Origin: Thainema sp966674685
GTDB lineage: Bacteria; Cyanobacteriota; Cyanobacteriia; Phormidesmidales; Phormidesmidaceae
Direction of reading: 5' to 3'
Length of the DNA: 64,000 nt
NCBI GenBank assembly: GCA_966674685.1
Contig: CBKWJC010000019.1
Span: forward strand, 1 to 64,000
Part shown: positions 17,821 through 26,545 of the stretch, piece by piece
How the letters are laid out: each line of letters opens with the position of its first letter
Position numbering within the stretch: the first letter of the stretch is position 1
Position numbers and translations under genes: made by a program
The notes under the pieces: model-generated
Told to the model about the DNA's origin: nothing
The model's database searches: none
The model's input: only the letters and a program-made list of their open reading frames with translations

Positions 17821-17966
17821 TGCTAAGCTTGACGAAATAATCACTCACATCTTGCCCGATAGCAGTAGCCATATTGGTTAGGCTGTCTAACTGAGCTGAT
17901 TACAGCTATAAGCTCGGTGATTTGCTGCTGCACCGTGGCGACAAAGTTCACCTCTTCTGGTTTCAG

Positions 17967-18083
17967 TTCTTAGGGTGCAAGATGTGGTGATCATCGGCTC
18001 TGTTTAGGTTCTTGAGGTAAAGCCAAGCTTGGGGGAAACGTTGCCCCACAAGTTTGGGTTTGTCTCATATCTTGCGCCTAAGG
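17967..18083. repeat. Possible mini-element with CTTAGG-type ends
   Basis: CTTAGGGTGCAAGATGTGG on the left and the inverse of CTTAGGCGCAAGATATGAG on the right face each other about 117 bases apart. The ends differ by an indel and a few bases. A third similar segment lies near 17840. It may be a degraded element. Confidence 0.35.
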
Positions 18084-18114
18084 TTAACCGGATCATTAAT
18101 GGCAAGTCTGTGTA

Positions 18115-18208
18115 TACAGCATTTTCAGTCTAGTAAGATTCATAGGAATGTCTCTCTGCCTCCAGCGGAGAGACATTCCTATGCTCTACCAGTATGAAAA
18201 ACGCTGTA
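18115..18208. repeat. MITE-like element, family C copy 1
   Basis: A 94-base element with inverted ends TACAGCATTTTCAGTCTAGTA and TACAGCGTTTTTCATACTGG (each read inward). An internal 18-base hairpin runs ATAGGAATGTCTCTCTGC / GCGGAGAGACATTCCTAT. A second copy with the same ends and a different but again self-complementary core lies inside the histidine kinase gene at 29218-29312. Confidence 0.75.
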
Positions 18209-18290
18209 AGAATCCAATTTATTTGTGTGAAATGCTTGTGCTGCAAACGTTTTACAAAAATAAATAGGGTTCTTGTACACGACTGGATAT
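18205..18290. repeat. Hairpin mini-element, family B copy 1
   Basis: A degenerate copy of the hairpin family also found at 20238-20337, 30439-30540 and 35241-35340. It shares TTTATTTGTGTGAAA, GCAAACGTTT and GGGTTCTTGTACAC with copy 3. Confidence 0.65.
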
Positions 18291-18326
18291 CAGACGTTAT
18301 ATCAAACGTTATTCAGGTGTGGATAA

Positions 18327-19448
18327 GTGGGTAATATGTGGCGATCTTTCTGTACGAATGCTGGATTTAAAGTGGGTTTCGCGTTCCTGCCGTTCACGCT
18401 AGGGCTAGCAGCCTGTGGTGATTTATCCTCAAGTGGGTTGTCTAATTCTGCCAATAGCTCACAGCCCCAGATTGAAGTTGAAGCGGAAGCGCCGACTGTT
18501 GTTGCCACGAATGGTATCCTGTGCGATCTAACTCAGCAGATTGTGCAAGATACGCTGGAACTAACCTGCCTGCTTGAACCGGGCCAAGATCCCCATACCT
18601 TTGCGCCTTCTCCGTCAGCGGTGCGTGCCATTGAAGAGGCTGATTTAGTGCTGTACGGGGGCTACGATTTTCAGCCCAAGATTCAGGGCATGATCAAATC
18701 ATCACTGTATAAAGTTGCCGTTTTTGAAGCCGCCGTACCGAATCCCCGTATGGCTGATCCTCACGATCATGATCATAGTCATGAAGATACGCACGCAGAA
18801 GATCATGATGATGGCCATGAGCATGATGCAGAGCAGGCTCATGACGATGCGGATGAAGGACATCAAACAGAACAGGCAATGGCTGACGGCCAAGTACCCG
18901 ATCCCCATGTTTGGCATGATGCAACCTATGGTGCAGCGTTGGTGGATGAAATTGCCACGCGTCTGATAGAGGTGGCACCGGATCAGGCTGGAGAGTATCA
19001 GGAGCGGGCTGCTGCCATCCGTCAGGAGTTGATGGATATTGACCAGTGGATTCAGGCTCAAATTAACACCGTGCCGGAGAGTAATCGCCTTTTGCTCACG
19101 ACCCATGATTCGTTTGGTTACTATGCTGATGCCTATGGTTTGACAGTCGCGGGTGCCCTCAGTGGTTTAAGTACCGAGGAAAAACCGTCGGCTAATCGGC
19201 TGACGGAAGTTGTAGATCAGGTGAAACAGGCTCAGGTGCCTGCCATTTTCGCTGAAACCACAACGAGTCCCGATTTAATCAACACAGTGGCGCAAAATGC
19301 AGGCGTGACTGTCGCCGAAACACCACTGTTTGTTGAAGGCCCTGGTGGTGCTGGTACAGAGGCTGAAACCTACCAAGAGATGCTGATTGTTAACACCTGC
19401 GCGATCGCAACTGCTCTGGGTGGAAACTGCGATCGCAGTTCTCTGTAA
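18327..19448 (+). CDS. znuA: ZnuA-like zinc ABC transporter substrate-binding lipoprotein
   Basis: Exported metal-binding protein of 373 residues from the GTG at 18327, which has AGGTG seven bases upstream; an ATG at 18336 would remove three residues. The signal ends in a lipobox (LGLAACGD), so it should be lipid-anchored in the periplasm. Metal-ligand motifs of the ZnuA/TroA fold are present: GQDPHTFAPS, DPHVWHD, TTHDSFGYYADAYG, and a late aspartate in TTTSPDLI. Between the first two lies a His/Asp/Glu-rich loop of about 50 residues (DHDHSHEDTHAEDHDDGHEH is part of it), the usual mark of zinc transporters over manganese ones. No permease (ZnuB) or ATPase (ZnuC) gene is adjacent. A Fur/Zur-like box lies upstream at 17801. 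Confidence 0.9.
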   Translation: MGNMWRSFCTNAGFKVGFAFLPFTLGLAACGDLSSSGLSNSANSSQPQIEVEAEAPTVVATNGILCDLTQQIVQDTLELTCLLEPGQDPHTFAPSPSAVRAIEEADLVLYGGYDFQPKIQGMIKSSLYKVAVFEAAVPNPRMADPHDHDHSHEDTHAEDHDDGHEHDAEQAHDDADEGHQTEQAMADGQVPDPHVWHDATYGAALVDEIATRLIEVAPDQAGEYQERAAAIRQELMDIDQWIQAQINTVPESNRLLLTTHDSFGYYADAYGLTVAGALSGLSTEEKPSANRLTEVVDQVKQAQVPAIFAETTTSPDLINTVAQNAGVTVAETPLFVEGPGGAGTEAETYQEMLIVNTCAIATALGGNCDRSSL

Positions 19449-19451
19449 TCT

Positions 19452-20150
19452 CTAAGCTGTACCCGGCTGAATGGCAGGAAAGACAACCACATCACGGCAC
19501 TGTTCTCCGGACGTAAACTCAACCAGTTCAGCCAAAGCGGTTCGGGGATTAGCCGTGCGACCACTTGGCAAAACTGCGCCCCAGAGTTCAACTTCAATGA
19601 TGATGGCACGGCAGAGCTTAGCGCTCCGGAGATCCGCCGAGGTTAGATCAGTCTGCTCTAGCATGGCTCCCAGCAGTTCTGCACGGTAAAGCGTAGCGCG
19701 CTTTAGATTGGTATAGCGGAGCCGCGCACCGCCCATGCGAGCTTGGCTAAAGTTAGCAGCTTGGCAATCGGCCCGATCTAGATTAGCCAGAGCCATATCC
19801 GCCTGACAAAAGATGGCATTCTGAAGCTGACAGCGGCTTAAGTTTGCTTTAATCAAATCTGCTCGACTAAAATCAGCGGCACAAAGATTGGCACCGCTGA
19901 GATTTGCGCCATTCAAATCCGCTCCGCTCAAATTGGCATTCTGCAACTTGGCACCACGAAAATTGGCGTTATTCAAACAAGCACCGCTTAAATCCGCATT
20001 GCTTAGATTAGTGCCATTGAAATCAAATCCACTCCAATCGGTTCCACTCCAGTCCACACGGTTCAAATCTAGCCCACTGAAGTCCCGATTTTGCAGGGCT
20101 TTAGCGAGTAAGTCTCCGCCGAGACGATTAATTGGGTTATTGAAGGTCAT
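19452..20150 (-). CDS. Pentapeptide-repeat protein
   Basis: Protein of 232 residues. About 150 residues from position 27 are tandem pentapeptides of the A(D/N)LXX type (examples: NLSNADLSGACLNNANFRGA, ANLSGADLNGANLSGANL). These build a right-handed four-sided beta helix. The repeats stop near residue 180 (SADLRSAKLCRA) and a short non-repeat tail follows. There is no signal peptide. Such proteins are abundant in cyanobacteria and their roles are mostly unknown. Its stop codon lies three bases from the convergent stop of the znuA-like gene, with no room for a separate terminator. Confidence 0.88.
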   Translation of the reverse strand: MTFNNPINRLGGDLLAKALQNRDFSGLDLNRVDWSGTDWSGFDFNGTNLSNADLSGACLNNANFRGAKLQNANLSGADLNGANLSGANLCAADFSRADLIKANLSRCQLQNAIFCQADMALANLDRADCQAANFSQARMGGARLRYTNLKRATLYRAELLGAMLEQTDLTSADLRSAKLCRAIIIEVELWGAVLPSGRTANPRTALAELVEFTSGEQCRDVVVFPAIQPGTA

Positions 20151-20237
20151 TGCACCTGATCTCCACTAATATTACGATTGGGGGTTATCGGAAAAGGGAG
20201 ATTGAATCAGGCTGGAATTGTCTGCTCGCCTGGATCG

Positions 20238-20337
20238 CGTAATATCAAATCCGTGTATGAGAACCCGATTCATTTATGTGAAATGCTTGCTCCACAAGCA
20301 TTTCACATAAATAATGGGTTTTCTATCGGATTACATA
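20238..20337. repeat. Hairpin mini-element, family B copy 2
   Basis: Inverted orientation relative to copies 3 and 4. The stem TTATGTGAAATGCTTG / CAAGCATTTCACATAA is perfect, and the flanks AATATCAAATCC and GAACCCGATT correspond to the ends of the other copies. Stem bases differ from copy 3 in pairs, keeping the hairpin. Confidence 0.75.
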
Positions 20338-21145
20338 TGACTGATGATCCAGGCGCGTCTTGTCCTTGGAGAACGATGGTTGATGGCTAGGAAAGTTAAT
20401 TAGATTGAGATGCGCCCATAACTCTAGGTACAAGACCGAAATCCATTGATTTCAATCTCGGTGTCGGTCAAGCAAACTAAAACAGACATGTTGATTGTGT
20501 GTTGGTGATGTCTGGCGAAATGCGGCTGCTGGCTAGCTCAAACTGAATTGCTCAGAAATGACTCAGACTCAGTTTGATGAGAACTCCGTGTGAGTCATGT
20601 TGATCTGAACTGAAAACAATTGGTTCTGCATAGGAATACGGAAACAAGAGATACAGCGAAGAAACCCATTCTCACTGCTCAATAGGGATTAATAGGGCAA
20701 TGTATCCTAATGCAGACCAATTTTCGACAGCAGCACTGGTGAATTCAATGTTGAAATCATTGCATGAATCCTTACAATCTCAAACACCAATAGTTCAAAC
20801 TTACGAATTGTAGATTTAGGGAAAATATGAACTGCGATCGCACCTTATAACTGAGGTTAAATACCCCAAACGCGATCGCACCTATCTCATTTAGTAGCAA
20901 AGATCACTAAATTAGTGCGATTTCTGAGTCGAAAGTTAACTACTAGCCTGGGGTGATGTTGGTTAAAATTCAACCAAATAAAAATAGCAGATTACTTAAA
21001 CCAGCCAAAATACACATTTTTTAACCTAAAAACCAACTCATTTAAGGGTCAACTCATCCAGCCGAAACCCAACTGAACCGTAATAGTCAAACAACAAACT
21101 TACCCATCCTCAATCTAGCCCATCCACCCCCAATCCAACCAAACC

Positions 21146-21180
21146 TATTAACCATTAACTATTAACCACTAACCACCCAT
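21146..21180. repeat. Short heptamer-like repeat
   Basis: Five units of the type TTAACCA/TTAACTA/CTAACCA run in tandem just upstream of the large unknown gene. They are similar in kind to the STRR array at 16942. Confidence 0.5.
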
Positions 21181-21215
21181 CCACTCTCCTACCCATCCAT
21201 CTACTTCCCTCCATC

Positions 21216-24200
21216 ATGACCCACCCCGACCAAGCCCGAGCCAGAATCACAGGCGGTTATCTGATTGAGCGGCTGATCGCCCTGCGGACATTTGATCAAA
21301 ATAAGCCTCCTAGCCAAAACGAACTGGCTCAGCTTTTCTATCCCGATAAAAGTCCTAAAACAGGACGGGACTATATTAATAAACTGCGGCAGGGAGAGCG
21401 CAGTCTGACCACAGGGGAGTTAGTTGATCTGCTGTATCGTTTACAGGAGTATTATCAGAGCCAGCAGCAGTACCAGCGGCGCACCAGCGATCGCACATCT
21501 CAGTCCTGCCACACCAGCAGCTATGTGCTAACGCCGGAGGAAATGCTGGTGCTGCTGCAAAAGCTGGTGCAGTTGACCCCGGCTGAGTGCCAGCAGCTCA
21601 GCCTGCCAGCGGGAATGGAAGAGGTTATGCTGCAACAGGCACTACTGAATCTCAGCCTCTACCAAGATCAGCGCGACTATGAAACGATTATCAGCCTCTA
21701 TCGCTCCTCGATTGGGCTGGCCTTTGTTCAGGAAACCTCTTCGCCGTTTGGTGGTCTGGATGACGTGCATCGCTACATTGAGACGCTGGTGGAGCAAGAT
21801 CCGCCCTATTTACCAGCGGGTCTAAGCCGCAGCAAGCTGGATGAACTAGCCAGCAAAGCCAAGCGGGAAATTGATCGCATTTTGCTCAAGTGCGGCGTCG
21901 GTCAGTTTCAGTTTCAGTTTCCCAATGTCTATCGCCAGGGGCAGTCGGCCTACATTCAGCAGTATTTACCGCGCGGTTTTGTGCGTCGTCTCACGCAGGC
22001 GGTGATTGAAAATGAACTGCTGACCCAGGACTTCCCGATTTTCATCAAGACAATCACGATTCAGCAGATTGGCCCGTTTCCGCTACGCGTTGCCACTCAG
22101 CCGGATGATCCGGGCTTGCTGCTGGGCAATCTCCTGCGCTTTGACGATACGGATGTAGAAATCGCCTCGCAGTACGCTAATCGGGTAACGGTACATTTTT
22201 ATATGCGCTTGCCTGCGGACTATCAGTCTGATTTTCCGGCCATTTTTGAGCAGCTTAAAAGTCAGGATGATACGGGATTACGCATTGATTTTTCCCTCAG
22301 CAGTACGGGCATTGGGGGCACATTGTCCCATGTGATTAAGGTGATTAACCTGCTGCTGTTGACCGATAACCAAAGTCTGCGATCGCAGTATTTTCCGATT
22401 GCCCATGACGTGCTGATCAATCAGGAAATTATTCGCAGCAACATGCCCTCACCCGTCTGGTCGCATAGTCTAGTTCAACTCTGCAAAGTTAAGACGCTAG
22501 CCGCCGCAATGGATCAGAGTAAAACCGTGGGCAAGCTCCAGCTTTATGAGCAGTTTTCCTTTGGCGATCAGGTGGGGCGAGGTGACTATTGCGGATTTGA
22601 TCTGATTCTCTGTTCGGCCAATGCGGCACTACAGGCGCGACTGCGAGCCATCCGCTACACCGAAATTGCTCCCGCCAACTATGGACAAGAACTCTGCCGC
22701 CGGATTGAGCGGCTATATCTGCTGCAAGAGGCGATTTCCTACGTGGAATCCTATCCGTTTTCGTCCTTCGCACTGTCCAGTCGGCTGCGGACAACCCTGT
22801 TGCGATCGCTCCAAAACCGCGCCTTGACAACGGCTGATCCCTATAGCCTGTTCGATGCCTGTTTGACAATTGCTCAGATTGATTTAAATGAAGGAGCCTA
22901 TCGCCGCGCCTACAGCTATCTGGATCAAGTAGCCGTCCTGAAAGGCTTATCAGACAGCGGCATCAACTGGCTGCGGCGCTTTGGTAATGAAAATCAGGCC
23001 ACGCTGGCTGAATTTGAAATTTTCTCGGGCGCACTGATTACCCGCTTTGAACTCTGTCGCGCCCATTATTTCTATTTGGTCGATCGGCGGGCAGAGCGGG
23101 GCAGGCGCGATTTTCTGCCCTCCTATATTTCGCTTGATGTAGATGAACGTACCTTCAACCAGCGGCTCGTAGACGAAGCTTGGCAGGCGCTCAATCGAGC
23201 GGAGGAACACCTGAATATCCGTCTAGCCAAATATTTCATCATCAACGAAGTCTCCCAGGGCTTATTCCATCCCCACAATCAGCTCCTGGCCGAAATCTAC
23301 TTCTTGAGAGCCAAACTGCTGATTTTTGCCGCGCGGCAGGTACGCGTCGAAGAACCCAGCTCACCCCACTACATTCCCACCGACAGCAGCGTTGCGGGCA
23401 CCTTCCGCGAGACAGAAACGGCGATCCACAGCGGTCGGCTCTACCTGATGGAAAAGGCGCGCCTCTATGCCGCCAGCAACGGTAATGAAGAACAGTATGC
23501 CTGCTATACCGCCTGTCAGGCGTGGCTGTATCTGATGGCAGCCTTCTCGTCAGTGCCTGAGATTAATGTGCAGGTAGGGACACAGCCGTTACGACTGAAT
23601 CGCGATCGCGGTTTGAACTGGGCTAGACGCCTGCGCGATCACGCCTTGATTTCCTACGCTGAAACGGGGCAGCGCTGCTATTACCAAATCAAAGAAAACA
23701 GCGGTCTGTCCGATGATTTGAATCCGCCCTTTGGCAACTATCGAATCAGCGCCATTCCCCCAATTAGTGAAATGCTGGCTGAGCATTCACCCGGCCAGGA
23801 TCAGGATAGTGGCGTTCTGTATTTAGACATGTCTTTACTATCGGTGCGGCGGGAGTGGTGTGGTGCCAACGATGCTGACAAATCTAGCGGCAGAATCTAC
23901 CTGTTTGGAGCTCATGCCTGCTACCTATTACTGGCTAGAGGGCTGTTTCACCTGTGCAGCAACCAGTTGACGGAGGGCGACAATGAGTTTGAGCCTTTGG
24001 TGGAGCAAACCGACGATCCGCAGCTTTGGGATCGCAAGCTTCACATTGCTAGTCGGCTGCTCAATTTGGCTTGGGCCATTGCCGATGACGGGGCGCAGGT
24101 GCATCAGTCTGGCGAGGATGGCCAGTACGATATCCGGCGCAACTTCATGTCTCGCGATTTTGCTAACAGTGATGTGGGCGGCGCTGAGCCGAATCCAACC

Positions 24201-24614
24201 GACCCGGATGTTGCCTCTGTACGCGATCTGTATCCTCATCGCGTCACCGAAATTGCCGATTTGGGCCGTGTTTTTGCCGCCGCCTGCCTGACGCTGCGGT
24301 TCTACACGGCTCCAGTTGAGCAGCAGCAGCAGCTTGACGAACGGATTAGCTGGATTTTGGGTGATTTACAGAGTTTGCGCCACTGTAGTCGCTCGATTAC
24401 CCGTCAAACTCTCCGACAGCAAGAACGCTATAACGGCCACATGACGGTCTATTTGGAGCGCTGTCGGGATATATTAATTGCTGAGTGTCAACATGCTAAG
24501 GAGTTACATTCTGGGGAGGAGGTGCGATCGCATCTGTCTATTGATCAAATCATTGACCGCCGCGATCAGCTTGTACATCAGCTTTTCACTGCCCTACATT
24601 CAGATTCACCATAA
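21216..24614 (+). CDS. Large protein of unknown function (1132 residues)
   Basis: I do not recognise this family. The first 80 residues resemble a helix-turn-helix of the XRE kind (PSQNELAQLFYPDKSPKTG, then LTTGELVDLLYRLQEYY), but a phage-type DNA-binding role is not shown. Most of the rest is charged and helical, with no membrane segment and no signal peptide, so it should be cytoplasmic. Several stretches look like helical repeat pairs, for example around 555-660 and 880-1000, reminiscent of TPR-like scaffolds; that is only an impression. No catalytic motif was found. The codon use and HIP1 sites match the rest of the chromosome, so recent transfer is not suggested. It has its own long upstream region and is followed by a hairpin that may end transcription. 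Confidence 0.75.
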   Translation: MTHPDQARARITGGYLIERLIALRTFDQNKPPSQNELAQLFYPDKSPKTGRDYINKLRQGERSLTTGELVDLLYRLQEYYQSQQQYQRRTSDRTSQSCHTSSYVLTPEEMLVLLQKLVQLTPAECQQLSLPAGMEEVMLQQALLNLSLYQDQRDYETIISLYRSSIGLAFVQETSSPFGGLDDVHRYIETLVEQDPPYLPAGLSRSKLDELASKAKREIDRILLKCGVGQFQFQFPNVYRQGQSAYIQQYLPRGFVRRLTQAVIENELLTQDFPIFIKTITIQQIGPFPLRVATQPDDPGLLLGNLLRFDDTDVEIASQYANRVTVHFYMRLPADYQSDFPAIFEQLKSQDDTGLRIDFSLSSTGIGGTLSHVIKVINLLLLTDNQSLRSQYFPIAHDVLINQEIIRSNMPSPVWSHSLVQLCKVKTLAAAMDQSKTVGKLQLYEQFSFGDQVGRGDYCGFDLILCSANAALQARLRAIRYTEIAPANYGQELCRRIERLYLLQEAISYVESYPFSSFALSSRLRTTLLRSLQNRALTTADPYSLFDACLTIAQIDLNEGAYRRAYSYLDQVAVLKGLSDSGINWLRRFGNENQATLAEFEIFSGALITRFELCRAHYFYLVDRRAERGRRDFLPSYISLDVDERTFNQRLVDEAWQALNRAEEHLNIRLAKYFIINEVSQGLFHPHNQLLAEIYFLRAKLLIFAARQVRVEEPSSPHYIPTDSSVAGTFRETETAIHSGRLYLMEKARLYAASNGNEEQYACYTACQAWLYLMAAFSSVPEINVQVGTQPLRLNRDRGLNWARRLRDHALISYAETGQRCYYQIKENSGLSDDLNPPFGNYRISAIPPISEMLAEHSPGQDQDSGVLYLDMSLLSVRREWCGANDADKSSGRIYLFGAHACYLLLARGLFHLCSNQLTEGDNEFEPLVEQTDDPQLWDRKLHIASRLLNLAWAIADDGAQVHQSGEDGQYDIRRNFMSRDFANSDVGGAEPNPTDPDVASVRDLYPHRVTEIADLGRVFAAACLTLRFYTAPVEQQQQLDERISWILGDLQSLRHCSRSITRQTLRQQERYNGHMTVYLERCRDILIAECQHAKELHSGEEVRSHLSIDQIIDRRDQLVHQLFTALHSDSP

Positions 24615-24650
24615 GCAAGTAGCTAGTTTCACATTTTGCCCTAAAAATCC

Positions 24651-24700
24651 GAAGAGGTTATTTTGCCGCCGCAATGCGGCGGCAAAATAACCCTTTTTGA
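24651..24700. repeat. Hairpin mini-element, family D copy 3, possible two-way terminator
   Basis: A perfect 18-base stem (24656-24673 with 24675-24692) around a single-base centre is followed by CTTTTTG on the plus strand. It lies between convergent stops at 24614 and 24714, so it could terminate both. Ends GAAGAGG and CCCTTTT match the copy at 5623. Confidence 0.7.
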
Positions 24701-24713
24701 AAACTAGCAACAA

Positions 24714-26504
24714 CTATCCTTTCGCCAGCAAATCCTCGGCGGCAGCCGCATCTATGGGTCGAGCAAAGAGATAGCCCTGAGCAAACTGACTACCCAGGGT
24801 GATGAGATAATCCCGTTCATCGGTTGTTTCCACTCCTTCCGCAATCGTTTTCACACCTAAGCTGCTGGCTAGCGCGATAATGGCTCGTACAATCGCTTCA
24901 TTTTGGGGCTGTACATGCAGATTATGGACAAAGCAGCGATCAATTTTCAAAGTATTAATTGGATACTGATGCAAATAGCTGAGCGACGAATAACCCGTAC
25001 CAAAATCATCAACTGAAATTTGAATATTGCGGCAGCGAAGCTGTTCTAAAATCTGAGCTGCAGCTTTGGCTCGTTTCATCAAGCCATGTTCAGTCACTTC
25101 AAAATTTAAATATTGACCATCAATTCTGTATCGAATAAGTAATGTATCAATTTTTTTTAAGAAGTCAGTTTTGGAAAAATGACGGGCTGAAAAATTGACA
25201 CCGACTCGAAACGGCTGCTGAATTAGACCTTTAGTTTGCCATTCCGTCAGTCTTTGACAGACTCGCTTCAGCACCCAAAAGTCGATCATTTCAACCAGTT
25301 CCGACTCTTCAGCTAGCGGCATAAAAGCACCGGGCTGAAGCAATCCCTTAACCGGATGCTGCCATCTAACTAAGGCTTCAAATCCGTATAGCTGATTGGA
25401 TACTAAATCGACAATAGGCTGAAAATGGAGAATAAATTCATCGCCTTTAATCGCGCGTCGAAGTTCAGCCTCAAGGCTAAAACGATCGAGAGCTAACTGA
25501 TGCAAATTAGCGCTAAAAACATAGTGACAACCTTTGCCAGATTCTTTAGCTTTATACATAGCGGCATCCGCATCGCGCAAGATATGCTCCGGTGCTTCGT
25601 AGTTGGGATTCCCAATTACAATGCCGATACTCACGCTGGTGGAAAACTCATGCTGTTCAAGCTGATAAGGTGTTTTAACCTCTTGCTGAATTGCCTCTGC
25701 AATGCGAATTACGCTGGCTTCATCGGCAATATTTTCCAACAGAATAATAAACTCATCACCGCCTAGACGTGCAATGGTGCTGCCTGCAGGCAAGCATGAT
25801 TCAATGCGCCGTGCGATCGCAATCAGTAACTGATCGCCAATGGAATGTCCGAGAGAATCATTGACCAGTTTAAAGCGATCGCAATCTAGGAAAAACACTG
25901 CAAACCGAGAATCCTCATGCTCTTTGGCATCCTTGAGCGCTAGCTTCAGCCGCTTCATCAGCAGTGCTCGATTGGGCAAACCCGTTAGATCATCGTGCAG
26001 CGCCAAATGGAGTAGTTCTTGCTGCGCTTTGCGCCGTTCCGAAATTTCAGTTTCGAGCTGAATGGTGCGTTTTCGCACCCGTTTTTCCAGCTCAGTATTC
26101 ATGATTTGCAGCTCTTGCTTAATTTGTCTGAGCTTAAGCTGAGTGTCAATTCGAACGATAACTTCTTCTGCGTGAAATGGCTTCGTAATAAAGTCAATTC
26201 CACCTACTTCAAACGCTTTGACTTTATCAATTGGAGCGTCCAATGCGCTAAGAAAAATAATTGGAATTTCTGTAGTTGCTTCTTTTGACTTTAACGCTTT
26301 ACAAACATCATAACCGTTAATATCCGGCATCATGACATCTAGTAGAATCAAGTCAGGCTGGGCTTCCTGGGCAACAGATAGGGCAAGTTCTCCTGAGATA
26401 ACGCTCCGCACCTTATACTGTTTTTCCATCAGTAAGGCCGATAGGACTCTCAAGTTATCTGGCGTGTCATCAACGATTAAAATATCGCCTTTATACTGCT
26501 GCAT
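24714..26504 (-). CDS. Response regulator with GGDEF and EAL domains
   Basis: Cytoplasmic regulator of 596 residues that should make or break cyclic di-GMP under phosphorelay control. Residues about 1-125 are a receiver domain (DILIVDDTPDNLRVL, phosphoacceptor in LILLDVMMPDINGYD, and a lysine in FITKPF). A coiled linker (about 128-165) follows. The GGDEF domain (about 170-330) has an intact active site RLGGDEFIILLE. The EAL domain (about 345-590) reads YGFEALVRWQHP with later VNFSARHF, FEVTEHGLM and DDFGTGYSSL, KIDRCFV and AEGVET motifs, so both catalytic cores look complete. It lies 41 bases downstream of a hybrid histidine kinase on the same strand, which is the likely phosphodonor. Confidence 0.94.
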   Translation of the reverse strand: MQQYKGDILIVDDTPDNLRVLSALLMEKQYKVRSVISGELALSVAQEAQPDLILLDVMMPDINGYDVCKALKSKEATTEIPIIFLSALDAPIDKVKAFEVGGIDFITKPFHAEEVIVRIDTQLKLRQIKQELQIMNTELEKRVRKRTIQLETEISERRKAQQELLHLALHDDLTGLPNRALLMKRLKLALKDAKEHEDSRFAVFFLDCDRFKLVNDSLGHSIGDQLLIAIARRIESCLPAGSTIARLGGDEFIILLENIADEASVIRIAEAIQQEVKTPYQLEQHEFSTSVSIGIVIGNPNYEAPEHILRDADAAMYKAKESGKGCHYVFSANLHQLALDRFSLEAELRRAIKGDEFILHFQPIVDLVSNQLYGFEALVRWQHPVKGLLQPGAFMPLAEESELVEMIDFWVLKRVCQRLTEWQTKGLIQQPFRVGVNFSARHFSKTDFLKKIDTLLIRYRIDGQYLNFEVTEHGLMKRAKAAAQILEQLRCRNIQISVDDFGTGYSSLSYLHQYPINTLKIDRCFVHNLHVQPQNEAIVRAIIALASSLGVKTIAEGVETTDERDYLITLGSQFAQGYLFARPIDAAAAEDLLAKG

Positions 26505-26545
26505 TTCTATAGATTTCCCACCCTAAAACAGTTCACATAGAGCTA

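Larger units (their letters stand above)
17618..18326. other. Intergenic region rich in mini-elements, upstream of znuA-like gene
   Basis: About 700 bases with no intact gene. In order it holds family A (17698-17780), a Fur/Zur-like box (17801-17820), a stretch with possible terminal inverted repeats (17967-18083), family C (18115-18208) and a family B element (18205-18290). On the minus strand near 17890-17970 a short open stretch could read LKPEEVNFVATVQQQ, a possible remnant of a decayed gene; the evidence is weak. Confidence 0.5.
20151..21215. other. Long intergenic region before the 1132-residue protein
   Basis: About 1,065 bases without a convincing gene on either strand. It holds the family B hairpin at 20238-20337, two HIP1 sites near 20835 and 20871, and a C/A-rich tract with heptamer-like repeats at 21146-21180. 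No promoter was placed. Confidence 0.55.

Noticed and set aside
17880..17975. A small minus-strand gene reading LKPEEVNFVATVQQQ
   Set aside because: No start codon with a ribosome site, a short frame, and flanking repeat ends; at most a gene remnant.
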